The position numbers and the translations under genes are program-made. The notes beneath the pieces were generated by a model, which was not told where the DNA came from, ran no database searches, and saw nothing but the letters and a program-made list of their open reading frames with translations. Positions 15,195 to 24,712 of a DNA stretch of 64,000 nt are shown in pieces; positions within the stretch are counted from its first letter, which is position 1; every line of letters begins with the position of its first letter. This DNA comes from Phormidium tanganyikae FI6-MK23. Its GTDB lineage: Bacteria; Cyanobacteriota; Cyanobacteriia; Leptolyngbyales; Leptolyngbyaceae. The DNA lies in contig JAHHHU010000003.1 in the NCBI GenBank assembly GCA_019359175.1, positions 124,001 through 188,000 of the forward strand, written 5' to 3'.

Positions 15195-18191
15195 TTGGCA
15201 AATGAAATGGCGGTGAGTCTCGAATGGATTGTTGGGGGTACAGCGTTTGGCGCGACGATCATCAACGGAATTGCTTTTTGGCCACGTTGGCGATCGTCGA
15301 ACGTAGAAGATTCAGAACAAGCGATGCAAGCGGCACTTTGGCGACAATCGATCGCCGTTGAAGCCGCATTGGATGGAATTGCGATTCTGACCGAAACCGG
15401 AAAGCTCTTGTATCTCAATGATGCTCATCTCAAAATGTTCGGATACAGCCGGACTGAACTGATCGGCAAAAGCTGGGAAACGCTGTACGATTCCGAAGAA
15501 ATCGAGCGTATCGATCGAGAAATTCGCCCAATTCTCACTCAAACCGGGCAATGGCGCGGTCAGGTCGTCGCCAAACGTCGAGACGGCAGCACCTTTTTCG
15601 AGGAAATCTCGCTCACCCGCACCGAAAAAGGGATCATTTCAGTCTGTCGCGACATTACTGAAACAAAACAAACAGAAATTCGCCTGCGAATCCTGGAACG
15701 CGCGATTAGTGCCAGCAGCAACGGAATCATCATTACTGACCCGGCTCATTTAGATAATCCGATGGTGTTCGTCAATCCGGGATTTGAGCGCATGACAGGG
15801 TATGCCGCTGCGGATGTCATTGGTAGAAACAGCCGACTCTTGCAAGGGGCAGAAACCGAGCAAGATGCGCTCGATCGCTTACGGAGCGCGTTCAATGAGG
15901 GCGAGGATTGTACCGTTACCCTTCGCAACTACCGCAAAGACGGGACACTGTTTTGGAATGAGCTATCGATCTCGCCGATTCTCGATGCCGAAGGACGAAT
16001 TACGCACTATGTCGGTATTCAAACCGATGTGACTGAGCGGATTCGCACCGAGCAAGCCCTTCAGCTTCAGATTCAACGCGCTTACCTGCTGAAGCAAATC
16101 ACGCAGGACATTCGCCAAAGCTTAGATACACAGGAAATTTTCCAAACGACCGTCACCCAAATTGGTCGAACGTTCGGGGTGAATCGCTGTCTCCTGCACA
16201 CCTATTTGGAAAGTGCGGCAGACGCGATCGTTTCAGAATCCTCCCAACTCAGCCTGACCTTTCCTCAAATCCCGATCGTGGCTGAATATCTAGAACCAGG
16301 GTGGAACTCGATGCAAGGGGTTCATATTCCCGTCCTGACCAATCCTCATGTTCAGGAGTTGCTTAAGTGCGATCGAGCAATTTCCTCGCCGGATGTTTAT
16401 GCCGATTCGCGACTGGCTGACGCTGCTCCCTTCTGTAAACGGGCGGAACTGAAATCGATGTTAGCAGTTCGCACCTCTTATCAAGGCATTCCCAACGGCA
16501 TCATTGCGTTGCAGCAGTGTGATGGTATTCGACAGTGGAGCAGTGACGAGATCGAACTGCTCGAAGCGGTTGCGGATCAAGTTGGAATTGCGATCGCGCA
16601 AGCTCGCCTACTTCGACAAGAACGCCTGCAACGCGAACAGTTAACCGAGAAAAACATTGCCCTAGAGCAAGCCAAGCACGCCGCCGAAACTGCCAACCGC
16701 GCGAAAAGTGAGTTTCTCGCCACCGTCAGCCACGAGATTCGCACCCCCATGAATGCGGTGATTGGCTTGACCGGACTTTTGCTTGACATGGATCTCACGG
16801 CTCAACAGCAAGATTTTGTCGAAACGATTCGCATCAGCGGGGATTCTCTGCTGACAATCATTAACGACATTCTAGATTTCTCAAAAATCGAATCGGGCAA
16901 GCTCGATCTTGAACAACAACCATTCGATCTAAGAGCTTGTATTCGAGACGCGATCGATTTGCTCAACGCAGAAGCGATCGAGAAAAAATTAGCCTTGACC
17001 TATCAGATCGATCCTGAAATTCCAGCCGCGATCCTTGGCGATGTGACTCGACTGCGCCAAATCCTGGTCAATCTGATTAGTAATGCGATCAAGTTCACGC
17101 ACTCCGGCGAAATCTCTATGTCGGTCAAACTCACGCCCAAAGACTCGATCGCTTGCCAAACGAGCGGAGCGGCTCACTGTTCAAAACTTCCGAAAACGTT
17201 TGGGCTACTCTTTGCGGTGCGCGATACGGGAATCGGCATTCCTCCAGAACGGATGGAACGCTTGTTTAAATCTTTTAGCCAGGTCGATTCATCAACCAGT
17301 CGGCAGTATGGCGGTACGGGATTAGGTCTTGCGATCAGTCGGCGCTTGAGTGAGCTGATGGGCGGCTCGATGTGGGTTGAAAGCCAAGGCGCGATCGGCG
17401 GTCGTCCTCCCGCTGCTTTTACCGCTTCTAAATCACAAGCTGGCTCGACGTTCTACTTTAGGCTTTGCGCCAGTGCCGCCTCGATCGAGCCATCCACCCT
17501 CAAACCAAATCCGTCTAGCGAACTAGAGAATTTACGATCGCATCCTTTGAGAATTTTATTAGCGGAAGATAACGTCGTGAATCAGAAAGTAGCGCTCCAT
17601 CTACTTTCCCGGCTCGGATATCGCGCCGATGTTGCGGGAAACGGGTTAGAAGTGATCGCCGCTTTGGAGCGTCAAGCTTACGACGTGATCTTAATGGATG
17701 TGCAGATGCCGGATATGGACGGGCTAGAAACCACTCGGCAGATCACACAAAATCCCAATCACCCTTACATCATCGCTATGACCGCAAATGCAATGGAAGG
17801 CGATCGACAACTCTGCTTAGATGCCGGAATGAATGATTATTTAAGCAAACCCATTCGGATGGATGCGCTAAAATCTGTTCTCAGTCAGTGTAGCCCTGTT
17901 GCGCGAACCGCCCTTCAGTTCAGCAACGTCGATCCGCGTATTTGGCTGAATCAGCTTCAAGGTTCGATCGATCCGTTAGACATCCAGGGTTTACAACAAA
18001 CTCTGCAACTGCTGCGATCGAGCAGTCTTCAAGTCGGAATGTCATCGATCGTGTCGCTGTGTGATGCGTTGGAAACCTGCCTCAGCCTGGGAACGCTAGA
18101 TCAAGTCGCTCATCAAATTCGCCACCTCGAAGCCGAGTACGATCGCGTACAAGCTTCGCTATACCTGGAAATTCAGCAATGTCAGAGATAA
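15195..18191 (+). CDS. Membrane hybrid histidine kinase, PAS-LOV-GAF-HK-REC
   Basis: 998 residues from TTG 15195; ATG 15207 is an equally good start. One membrane helix (about 8-30) is followed by a PAS domain (about 50-165), a second PAS of LOV type (about 166-290), a GAF domain (about 305-470), HisKA with the phospho-His in [15 protein letters not shown] (His513), HATPase with [21 protein letters not shown] and [10 protein letters not shown], and a C-terminal receiver with Asp835 in [15 protein letters not shown]. The LOV block is GRNSRLLQG, where the adduct-forming Cys is Ser213, yet [12 protein letters not shown] and [11 protein letters not shown] are intact. The last about 90 residues are helical, perhaps a degenerate HPt. 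It overlaps the GGDEF gene by 13 nt. Confidence 0.92.
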   Translation: MANEMAVSLEWIVGGTAFGATIINGIAFWPRWRSSNVEDSEQAMQAALWRQSIAVEAALDGIAILTETGKLLYLNDAHLKMFGYSRTELIGKSWETLYDSEEIERIDREIRPILTQTGQWRGQVVAKRRDGSTFFEEISLTRTEKGIISVCRDITETKQTEIRLRILERAISASSNGIIITDPAHLDNPMVFVNPGFERMTGYAAADVIGRNSRLLQGAETEQDALDRLRSAFNEGEDCTVTLRNYRKDGTLFWNELSISPILDAEGRITHYVGIQTDVTERIRTEQALQLQIQRAYLLKQITQDIRQSLDTQEIFQTTVTQIGRTFGVNRCLLHTYLESAADAIVSESSQLSLTFPQIPIVAEYLEPGWNSMQGVHIPVLTNPHVQELLKCDRAISSPDVYADSRLADAAPFCKRAELKSMLAVRTSYQGIPNGIIALQQCDGIRQWSSDEIELLEAVADQVGIAIAQARLLRQERLQREQLTEKNIALEQAKHAAETANRAKSEFLATVSHEIRTPMNAVIGLTGLLLDMDLTAQQQDFVETIRISGDSLLTIINDILDFSKIESGKLDLEQQPFDLRACIRDAIDLLNAEAIEKKLALTYQIDPEIPAAILGDVTRLRQILVNLISNAIKFTHSGEISMSVKLTPKDSIACQTSGAAHCSKLPKTFGLLFAVRDTGIGIPPERMERLFKSFSQVDSSTSRQYGGTGLGLAISRRLSELMGGSMWVESQGAIGGRPPAAFTASKSQAGSTFYFRLCASAASIEPSTLKPNPSSELENLRSHPLRILLAEDNVVNQKVALHLLSRLGYRADVAGNGLEVIAALERQAYDVILMDVQMPDMDGLETTRQITQNPNHPYIIAMTANAMEGDRQLCLDAGMNDYLSKPIRMDALKSVLSQCSPVARTALQFSNVDPRIWLNQLQGSIDPLDIQGLQQTLQLLRSSSLQVGMSSIVSLCDALETCLSLGTLDQVAHQIRHLEAEYDRVQASLYLEIQQCQR

Positions 18192-19129
18192 CGCCCTCTT
18201 TCCATAATCCCCCCTTGATCTTGGTCGCAGACGATGACAAGATCATGCGGCGCGGTGTGCGTCAAGCAATGGAGCAAGATGGCTATCAAGTCGTTGAGGC
18301 GAACGATGGCGAATCGTGTTTGGCAATCTTTCAGCGGGTGCGTCCAGACGTAGTTTTGCTCGATGCGATCATGCCCGCGATCGATGGGTTTATCTGTTGC
18401 CAGCGTATTCAAGAAATGAGCGGATCGAGACGAACGCCCGTTTTGATCATTACGGGATTGGAAGATCAAGATTCGGTCGATCAAGCATTTTCGGTCGGTG
18501 CAGTCGATTACATCACTAAGCCCATTCACTGGGGAGTCTTGCGGCAGCGAGTCAGACGGTTGATTCAGCAAGTGACACTCTATCAGCAGCTTGAAACTGC
18601 AAATCACGAATTGCAGCGAATTGCCGCGATCGATGGCTTGACGCAGGTGGCAAATCGGCGGCGATTTGATGAGTACTTACAGCAAGAATGGCAGCGAATG
18701 TTGCGCGAACAATTGCCGCTCTCGCTGATTTTGTGTGATATCGATTTTTTCAAGTTCTTCAACGATACGTATGGGCATCAAGCGGGCGATGATTGCCTCA
18801 AACAAGTTGCCCAAGTGATTCAGAATTCTGCAAAACGCGCGATCGATTTACCTGCCCGATATGGCGGTGAGGAATTTGCAGTCGTGTTGCCGAATACGGA
18901 TCAAGAAGGGGCAATTCTGGTCGCGCAGGACATTCAAATGGGAGTCAAGCAGCTTGGAGTGACTCACGCTGGCTCGGAGGTTTGCGAAACTGTGACGGTG
19001 AGTTTGGGAGTTTCAAATACGATTCCGAGTGTGATTACGTCGCCAGAGATGTTGATCAATGCCGCAGATAAGGCGTTGTATCAAGCAAAAGCAGAAGGAC
19101 GCGATCGCTATTGTGTTTGTCTGAGTTAG
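18179..19129 (+). CDS. Response regulator diguanylate cyclase (REC-GGDEF)
   Basis: 316 residues: receiver domain (about 12-130) with Asp in [14 protein letters not shown], then GGDEF domain (about 150-316). The active site is GGEEF in [18 protein letters not shown], and the product-inhibition I-site RxxD is present as RAID exactly five residues before it. It should make cyclic di-GMP under feedback control when phosphorylated, like PleD/WspR. The start overlaps the end of the hybrid kinase gene by 13 nt, which makes that kinase the obvious partner. Confidence 0.93.
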   Translation: MSEITPSFHNPPLILVADDDKIMRRGVRQAMEQDGYQVVEANDGESCLAIFQRVRPDVVLLDAIMPAIDGFICCQRIQEMSGSRRTPVLIITGLEDQDSVDQAFSVGAVDYITKPIHWGVLRQRVRRLIQQVTLYQQLETANHELQRIAAIDGLTQVANRRRFDEYLQQEWQRMLREQLPLSLILCDIDFFKFFNDTYGHQAGDDCLKQVAQVIQNSAKRAIDLPARYGGEEFAVVLPNTDQEGAILVAQDIQMGVKQLGVTHAGSEVCETVTVSLGVSNTIPSVITSPEMLINAADKALYQAKAEGRDRYCVCLS

Positions 19130-19205
19130 CGGTGGGCTTCCACTGAGCTTCTGAGTTTTTCGCGTAGTCCATTGGTAGTCCATTGCATAAGATAGCTCGA
19201 TTCTT

Positions 19206-20258
19206 TTAGCCTTCCTTAGTATACGAATCTCGAATCTGCTTCAGTTCGGTTAATTGTTGTTCTACAATTTGCATCACACGATTGAGCGCGGGAACCATAT
19301 CGGGCTGTAGTTGCTCCACCATCAACGGAGTGGCGCTGTGAGTGTGACTGTGAAGCTCATCCATTTTTTGCCGCAATTTCTGAGCAATCCCCAGAGCATC
19401 GCGGCTCAGGCTCGTTAACTGCTGTCGTTGATAAAACTTCAGTGCTGCACCTCTGAGAATTTGTAAAGTCGCTTGCTCTCCGGTTTCAGTCGGCGTGATT
19501 CGCAGGCGTACTAAAACTCGATCGCGCTGATACGATCGCTCGATTTCGACTTGCTGCACTTGAGTCACGGGCGCAACGGGTAGATGCGTTAATAGCTTGA
19601 GTTCATCAAGTAGCGCCTGAAATTTCATCAAGGGAACGGCTTCGATCGCAGATTGCAGCACTCCGTTTTGGCTCCAAAGAATTCGACCATGCTTTTCATG
19701 CCGCTCAAAAAATAGCCGTCCAATTCCATCACCTAATACTCGTCCTAATAGTTCTTGGATCAGGCGAGAAGGCGAAAGTTGGGTGAGTAATGCGATCGGC
19801 TCTTCAGCATAGCGGGTACTGACAGCTAAAGTTGGGAGGGCGTTTTGATTATAGTTTAGGGTAGCTTGAAGAGTGCGAACATCGGTTTGGTGGCATTCTT
19901 CCCATTCAAGTTCGTCGGGACTCTCGACAATGAGCGTTTCTTTGCTGTGAAAATCCGGTTTTTTCGAGAGTTCTGCGGGTTTCGGTTCGGGCGGTTTCGG
20001 GGGGCGGTTTTGACTGTAGTTTAGGTAAGCGGTGAGGGTGGTGTGATGTGCTTCTGAAGAGAGACTTTGAGGCACAAGCGAGTAGTTTTGGTAGCCCACC
20101 GTGCGCCGAGCGTAATCGAGTGCGGCGACATCATCCAGCATCACCATGCCTAACTGGAGTTTGCCATCTTTGATCGAGAGCGGCAAAATTTGATGATACA
20201 AACAGGCTTCAAACGGCAAAACGCGATCGATGAGTTGAAAGACTTTTTCGGTGTTCAT
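19206..20258 (-). CDS. PilB/GspE-like protein lacking the ATPase domain
   Basis: 350 residues. Residues 1-75 (FEACLYHQILPLSIKDGKLQ, then MLDDVAALDYARR) resemble the N-terminal GspE/MshEN module of type II secretion and type IV pilus ATPases. Residues about 75-150 are a Pro-rich linker with two short repeats containing TLxATLNYNQN/TTLTAYLNYSQN. Residues about 168-290 match the N2 domain of the ATPase (RLFFERHEKHGRILWSQNGV, then VRLRITPTETGEQATLQILR). There is no Walker A, Walker B or Asp box; the protein ends with a helical tail. It may act as a regulator or decoy of the pilus motor. It converges on the diguanylate cyclase gene. Confidence 0.7.
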   Translation of the reverse strand: MNTEKVFQLIDRVLPFEACLYHQILPLSIKDGKLQLGMVMLDDVAALDYARRTVGYQNYSLVPQSLSSEAHHTTLTAYLNYSQNRPPKPPEPKPAELSKKPDFHSKETLIVESPDELEWEECHQTDVRTLQATLNYNQNALPTLAVSTRYAEEPIALLTQLSPSRLIQELLGRVLGDGIGRLFFERHEKHGRILWSQNGVLQSAIEAVPLMKFQALLDELKLLTHLPVAPVTQVQQVEIERSYQRDRVLVRLRITPTETGEQATLQILRGAALKFYQRQQLTSLSRDALGIAQKLRQKMDELHSHTHSATPLMVEQLQPDMVPALNRVMQIVEQQLTELKQIRDSYTKEG

Positions 20259-20353
20259 AGCGTAGTGTTAACCTTTGGGATCAGGCGCTCTCGAATGATC
20301 CCCACTTCTGAGCGAGATGCTGATAGTATTCCCATTGGTCTTAATCTCTGTCT

Positions 20354-21142
20354 ATGAGAAATCATTTAGCTTTCAAATTTACACCCCCATTGACTGAGCA
20401 AATTGATTCGTCGATCGTGATATTTCTGCATGGCTTTTTGGGCAGTGGTGCGGAGTTTGATCCGATCGTGGCTCAGTTGCCCAATCGCAGTCTGACGATC
20501 GATCTTCCCGGTCATGGCAAAACTCGGTTTTCTGAAGACTATACGATCGCGAATACGGCAGCAGCGATCGTCGATCTGCTCGACGAGTTAGAGATTGATC
20601 AGGCGAATTTGGTCGGGTATTCAATGGGCGGACGGTTAGGGCTTTATTTAGCGTTAAATTACTCACAGCGATTTCCGGCAGCAGTGATTGAATCAGGTTC
20701 TCCGGGATTGAAAACACAACAGGAAAGATTGGAGCGGATTCAGCACGATCGCGAATTAGCAAACCAAATTGAGTCAAATTTTGATCAGTTTTTGACTGAT
20801 TGGTATAATCAACCGTTATTCCGATCGATCAAAGCACATCCGAATTTTGAGCAAATTCTAAAAGAACGATCGCATAATAACCCGATTGAACTCGCACGAT
20901 CACTTCGAGAAATGGGAACAGGAATGCAGCCGAGTTTATGGAAGCAATTGCAATCGCATCACAATCCGTTGTTGTTGATAGTAGGAGAATGCGATCGTAA
21001 ATTCATCGCGCTAAATCAAGAAATGACATCGCTCTGTGAAACGGCAGAAATCGCGATCGTGCCTAACGCTGGACACAACATTCATGTTGAGCAGCCGGAA
21101 TGGTTTGTCGATAAACTCAAAAACTTCTTTAATACGGATTGA
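20354..21142 (+). CDS. menH: MenH, SHCHC synthase of the phylloquinone pathway
   Basis: 262 residues with the alpha/beta-hydrolase fold. The oxyanion segment FLHGFLGSGAEFD, nucleophile elbow GYSMGGRLGLYLAL (Ser about residue 96) and final His in NAGHNIHVEQPEWF match MenH. The RQ-type middle region (ERLERIQHDRELANQ) and QPLF are also typical. MenH removes pyruvate from SEPHCHC to give SHCHC on the way to phylloquinone, the A1 electron carrier of photosystem I. It stands alone, about 95 nt after the divergent pilB-like gene. Confidence 0.9.
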   Translation: MRNHLAFKFTPPLTEQIDSSIVIFLHGFLGSGAEFDPIVAQLPNRSLTIDLPGHGKTRFSEDYTIANTAAAIVDLLDELEIDQANLVGYSMGGRLGLYLALNYSQRFPAAVIESGSPGLKTQQERLERIQHDRELANQIESNFDQFLTDWYNQPLFRSIKAHPNFEQILKERSHNNPIELARSLREMGTGMQPSLWKQLQSHHNPLLLIVGECDRKFIALNQEMTSLCETAEIAIVPNAGHNIHVEQPEWFVDKLKNFFNTD

Positions 21143-21235
21143 ATGATGCTGCACGCTCTAAGAATTTTAATCATAAAAAAGCAGTCCCATCGCTGAAACC
21201 GCTATCAGACCACACAGTAAACTTTTTCGCGCTCT

Positions 21236-21457
21236 CTAGCTCCACATCTCTTCTCGCGCGTTCAAATCCGCCTCTGGTAGCAGAATCATCGTCTCAAAGC
21301 CAATTCTGCCCATCTCAGGCTCTTCGCCCATCTCCATCTCAACCAAATACGACCAGTTCCCAGCATCCGCGTGAGACTCTCGCACTTTTCCCTCGCCCCC
21401 GATGAAGCGTACAAATTGTTCGGGGCTAAATTTGGGCATCGTCATTACAGCAGTCAT
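21236..21457 (-). CDS. Small conserved cyanobacterial protein, SH3-like
   Basis: 73 residues; ATG 21457 has AGGAAG 8 nt upstream. The pattern FVRFIGGEGKVRESHADAGN then YLVEMEMGEEPEMGRIG and ETMILLPEADL suggests a small SH3-like beta barrel of about 60 residues. It has no signal peptide or cysteine. I recall similar short cyanobacterial proteins of unknown role. A competing plus-strand frame at 21139-21405 lacks protein character and is rejected. Confidence 0.65.
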   Translation of the reverse strand: MTAVMTMPKFSPEQFVRFIGGEGKVRESHADAGNWSYLVEMEMGEEPEMGRIGFETMILLPEADLNAREEMWS

Positions 21458-21635
21458 ACTCTAACTTCCTTTTGTCTGGACTTGCTTTCCTTTACTTCAG
21501 CGATCGCGCTCTCGAATGCTGAAAGAATAGCTAAAGCTTTGATAAAGATGTCTCCTCCGATCGGGTAAATCTCAGAGTGAGATCCGTCTTCCTTGAGAAT
21601 TAGTACAACAGATTGTTTAATATGATGCAATCGAA

Positions 21636-22442
21636 ATGTTCACACTCAGGGGAACGCTATCGTCAATGCTAACAACCCTATTTTGGCAAATCCATCCTGC
21701 AACGCTGAGTATATGGGATAAAACCAGCGGCACTTGGATCAACGTTGCCACGATTCTTATAGGCAGCACGCTCGGACTGATCCTAAAAGACAGCTTGCCT
21801 ACTCGAATGCAGCGCATCATTACACAAGGATTGGGGCTATTGACGCTGTTTTTGGGTGTGACAATGGCATCGAGCTTACTCAAAGTCAAAATCGGCGTAA
21901 TTGACGGTGTGATTATTGGACTATTTGCGATCGTCATTGGCGGACTGCTCGGTGAATGGTGGCAACTCGAAACACGACTGCATCAAATTGGCGATCGGAT
22001 TAAACGCCTGGTGAAAGGAGGCGGCAGTTTTACAGAAGGATTGGTTGCCGCGAGTTTGCTATTTTGTGTTGGGCCGTTGGCAATCGTTGGCAGTTTGAAT
22101 AATGGATTGGCGGGAAACAACACGCTGTTATCGATCAAATCGGCAATGGATGGACTCGCTGCGATCGCATTAACCAGCAGTTACGGAATTGGCGTGATGT
22201 TTTCGATTTTGCCGATCGTGATTTATCAAGGCGGATTGTCGATCGCGGCAGGATTACTCGCTCAGTCTCTTCCTGACCCAGCGACCGATCCATCCGTTTT
22301 GCTCGCTTCTGGTGTCGGCGGATTAATGGTGATGGGACTGGGTTTGAACCTGTTGGAAATTGCGCGATTAAGCATTGCCGCATTCTTGCCTGGATTGCTG
22401 CTTGCACCGTTACTTTGTGCAATCATCGAGCGATTGACGTAA
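21636..22442 (+). CDS. DUF554 family membrane protein
   Basis: 268 residues with about seven hydrophobic segments. WDKTSGTWINVATILIGSTL and LGLILKD near residue 45 and later GLAAIALTSSYGIGVMFSI are the recognisable parts of DUF554/YdfK. The family is thought to form small inner-membrane transporters or channels, substrate unknown. Start choice: ATG 21636 gives 268 residues, while ATG 21666 would remove ten residues and has AGGGG further upstream. The gene stands alone. Confidence 0.8.
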   Translation: MFTLRGTLSSMLTTLFWQIHPATLSIWDKTSGTWINVATILIGSTLGLILKDSLPTRMQRIITQGLGLLTLFLGVTMASSLLKVKIGVIDGVIIGLFAIVIGGLLGEWWQLETRLHQIGDRIKRLVKGGGSFTEGLVAASLLFCVGPLAIVGSLNNGLAGNNTLLSIKSAMDGLAAIALTSSYGIGVMFSILPIVIYQGGLSIAAGLLAQSLPDPATDPSVLLASGVGGLMVMGLGLNLLEIARLSIAAFLPGLLLAPLLCAIIERLT

Positions 22443-22567
22443 ACACAATCGATAATATATCCGTACATATAAAAGATTCATTCCCGATGACCTGACCCTT
22501 ACGTTTTTGGAATCTGATCTAATTTTTTAAGATTTGCTATCAAATTCAAAAATATCTCTATAATTAA

Positions 22568-22605
22568 CGACGATAGTGATAACAGTATTACCATCACTAC
22601 CGTCG
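22568..22605. promoter_or_regulatory. Inverted repeat upstream of the HTH gene
   Basis: CGACGATAGTGAT at 22568-22580 and ATCACTACCGTCG at 22593-22605 form arms of 13 bp with one mismatch and a 12-nt spacer. It lies about 130 nt before the ATG of the gene at 22734 in an AT-rich region, suitable for an operator or leader hairpin. Confidence 0.45.
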
Positions 22606-22733
22606 ATTCAGACGAGCATCAGATCGATCATGAGTGAGAGCGGCTCGACTGGCTGAAAGAGTTTGTTTCAAATTCCAGAAATGGAAATACATAAACAAAG
22701 CCAATATCCTGTTTATTGATTAGGAGAAACACA

Positions 22734-23246
22734 ATGGCTGGAACGAAAAGAAGATCACCGACATCAACGCTAGTTTCTAAAGATTCGATCAGCGGTGCAT
22801 CCAGCGCACTTCAAGATCTGCCCGAAAAGCCGAAAGAAATTTGGTCGCTCAGAGAAGCAATCCACTTGCTTAAAGACCAAATCACTCTGGCACTCGATCG
22901 CGGTTACAGCTATGCCGAAGTTTCACAAATGCTCTCATCGAAAGGGGTTGAAATCAGCCCGTCTACTTTGAAATACTATCTATCTTCCGCTCGCAAAGAA
23001 GATGGAAGTGGTGCAAAACCGCGTCGTCGTCGTCGCACCATGACGATGACCGCTGAGGCACTGCAAAACGGTTCAGAGGTGCTAGAAACCGCAACCCCAG
23101 AGAAAGAAGAAGCCGAAGAAAAGCCCAAGCGCACTCGATCGACAAAGACTGCAACAAAATCGCCCGCTAAAGCTGCCGCAAAACCTAAAGCAACCGCTGC
23201 AAAAACTACGAAAGCCACAACCAGTCGGAAAAAGTCTGCTAGTTAG
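22734..23246 (+). CDS. HTH protein with histone-like Lys/Ala tail
   Basis: 170 residues from MAGTKRRSPTSTLV; TTAGGAG lies 7 nt before ATG 22734. The core LQDLPEKPKEIWSLREAIHL, KGYSYAEV-like DRGYSYAEVSQMLSSKG and EISPSTLKYYLSSARK is the same HTH unit as the protein at 10070-10387. The C-terminus (about 85-170) begins KPRRRRRTMTM and continues as Lys/Ala/Thr/Pro repeats such as KSPAKAAAKPKATAAKTTK, like histone H1 or bacterial AlgP/HU tails. This suggests a DNA-binding, perhaps nucleoid-shaping, protein. The monocistronic gene has a long upstream region with an inverted repeat. Confidence 0.75.
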   Translation: MAGTKRRSPTSTLVSKDSISGASSALQDLPEKPKEIWSLREAIHLLKDQITLALDRGYSYAEVSQMLSSKGVEISPSTLKYYLSSARKEDGSGAKPRRRRRTMTMTAEALQNGSEVLETATPEKEEAEEKPKRTRSTKTATKSPAKAAAKPKATAAKTTKATTSRKKSAS

Positions 23247-23386
23247 TAATTCACCAGGGTTTACTCGATCGACATTCGCTATTGTCTCGATTTGAGTGTC
23301 GATCGCGGACTTGATCCAATGGCGGTAATTCGCAAAATTTTTGCTGTGTCTGCCCTCTAAAATTCTAAATCTACACCAAATCTACA

Positions 23387-24712
23387 ATGGTCTTAGATAT
23401 CTCCCTCCCAGAGAGCCTAGATGCCTTCTGGATGCCTTTTACTGCCAATCGACAGTTCAAATCGAAGCCCCGCTTGATGGCATCGGCAAAGGATATGCAC
23501 TACACGACTGTAGACGGTCGCGAGGTGCTAGACGGAACAGCAGGCTTATGGTGTGTGAATGCGGGACATTGCCGCGATCACATTCTGCAAGCAATCCAGC
23601 AGCAAGCCGCGACGTTAGACTTTTCACCGACCTTTCAAATGGGTCATCCAGCACCGTTTGCACTCGCTGATCGTTTAGCGAAAATGCTGCCGGGAGATCT
23701 CGATCATGTGTTCTTTACGAATTCTGGTTCAGAGGCGGTCGATAGCGCGTTGAAGATTGCGCTGGCATATCATCGGGTGCGGGGGGAAGCGAGTCGGACG
23801 AGATTGATTGGACGAGAGCGGGGATATCATGGCGTGGGATTTGGAGGAATTTCGGTTGGGGGAATTGCACCGAATCGGAAGTTTTTCGGCAGCTTGTTAC
23901 CAGGAGTCGATCATCTCCCTCATACGCACAATTTAGAGCAGAATGCGTTTAGTCGCGGACAGCCGCAGTGGGGCGCACATTTAGCGGATGAGTTGGAGCG
24001 CATCGTTACCTTACATGATCCTTCTACTATTGCTGCGGTCATTGTCGAACCTGTTGCGGGATCAACTGGCGTTCTGGTTCCGCCCGTGGGATATTTGGAG
24101 AAATTACGATCGATTTGCGATAAGTACGGCATTTTGTTGATCTTCGATGAAGTGATCACAGGATTTGGTCGCTTGGGACGGGGATTTGCAGTCGAATATT
24201 TTGGGGTGATGCCGGATCTGATCTGCGTCGCGAAAGGAATTACCAATGCGGCAGTTCCGATGGGAGCGGTGTTTGCGCGATCGACAGTCTACGATGCGTT
24301 TATGCACGGGCAGGAAAACGCGATCGAGTTGTTTCATGGCTACACCTATTCGGGACATCCGTTAGCGTGTGCGGCAGCGATGGCAACCCTCGATATTTAC
24401 GAAGAAGAAAAATTGTTCGATCGGGTTCGCGATTTAGCGCCTTATTGGGAAGAGGCGATGCACTCGCTGAAAGGGTTGCCGTTTGTGATTGATGTGCGAA
24501 ATTTAGGCTTGGTAGCAGGGATTGAGCTTGCATCGATTCCAGGACAGCCCGGAAGTCGAGCTTACAATGCGATGGTGAAGTGTTTCGAGCAAGGATTGCT
24601 AATTAGAACGACGGGGGACATCATTGCGTTATCCCCTCCGTTAATTCTAGAGAAACACCACATCGATCAGATGGTGGAACACTTAGGAAGTGTTTTGAAT
24701 CAACTCGATTAG
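23387..24712 (+). CDS. Omega-amino acid:pyruvate aminotransferase (class III)
   Basis: 441 residues. The class III PLP signature runs from LIFDEVITGFGRLGRGFAVE to the Schiff-base Lys in CVAKGITNAAVPMGAV (about residue 285). The N-terminus LDAFWMPFTANRQFK and FTNSGSEAVDSALKIALAYH are characteristic of beta-alanine/omega-amino acid:pyruvate transaminases rather than the glutamate-1-semialdehyde type. The likely substrates are beta-alanine or related omega-amino acids with pyruvate as acceptor. Its stop overlaps the stop of the convergent esterase gene by 4 nt (TTAG). Confidence 0.88.
   Translation: MVLDISLPESLDAFWMPFTANRQFKSKPRLMASAKDMHYTTVDGREVLDGTAGLWCVNAGHCRDHILQAIQQQAATLDFSPTFQMGHPAPFALADRLAKMLPGDLDHVFFTNSGSEAVDSALKIALAYHRVRGEASRTRLIGRERGYHGVGFGGISVGGIAPNRKFFGSLLPGVDHLPHTHNLEQNAFSRGQPQWGAHLADELERIVTLHDPSTIAAVIVEPVAGSTGVLVPPVGYLEKLRSICDKYGILLIFDEVITGFGRLGRGFAVEYFGVMPDLICVAKGITNAAVPMGAVFARSTVYDAFMHGQENAIELFHGYTYSGHPLACAAAMATLDIYEEEKLFDRVRDLAPYWEEAMHSLKGLPFVIDVRNLGLVAGIELASIPGQPGSRAYNAMVKCFEQGLLIRTTGDIIALSPPLILEKHHIDQMVEHLGSVLNQLD

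Noticed and set aside
18182-18607. Minus-strand frame of 141 codons over the response regulator
   Set aside because: Antisense to a well-supported REC-GGDEF gene.
21139-21405. Plus-strand frame of 88 codons after menH
   Set aside because: Ser/Pro-rich shadow of the minus-strand gene at 21236-21457, which has a ribosome binding site and better protein character.
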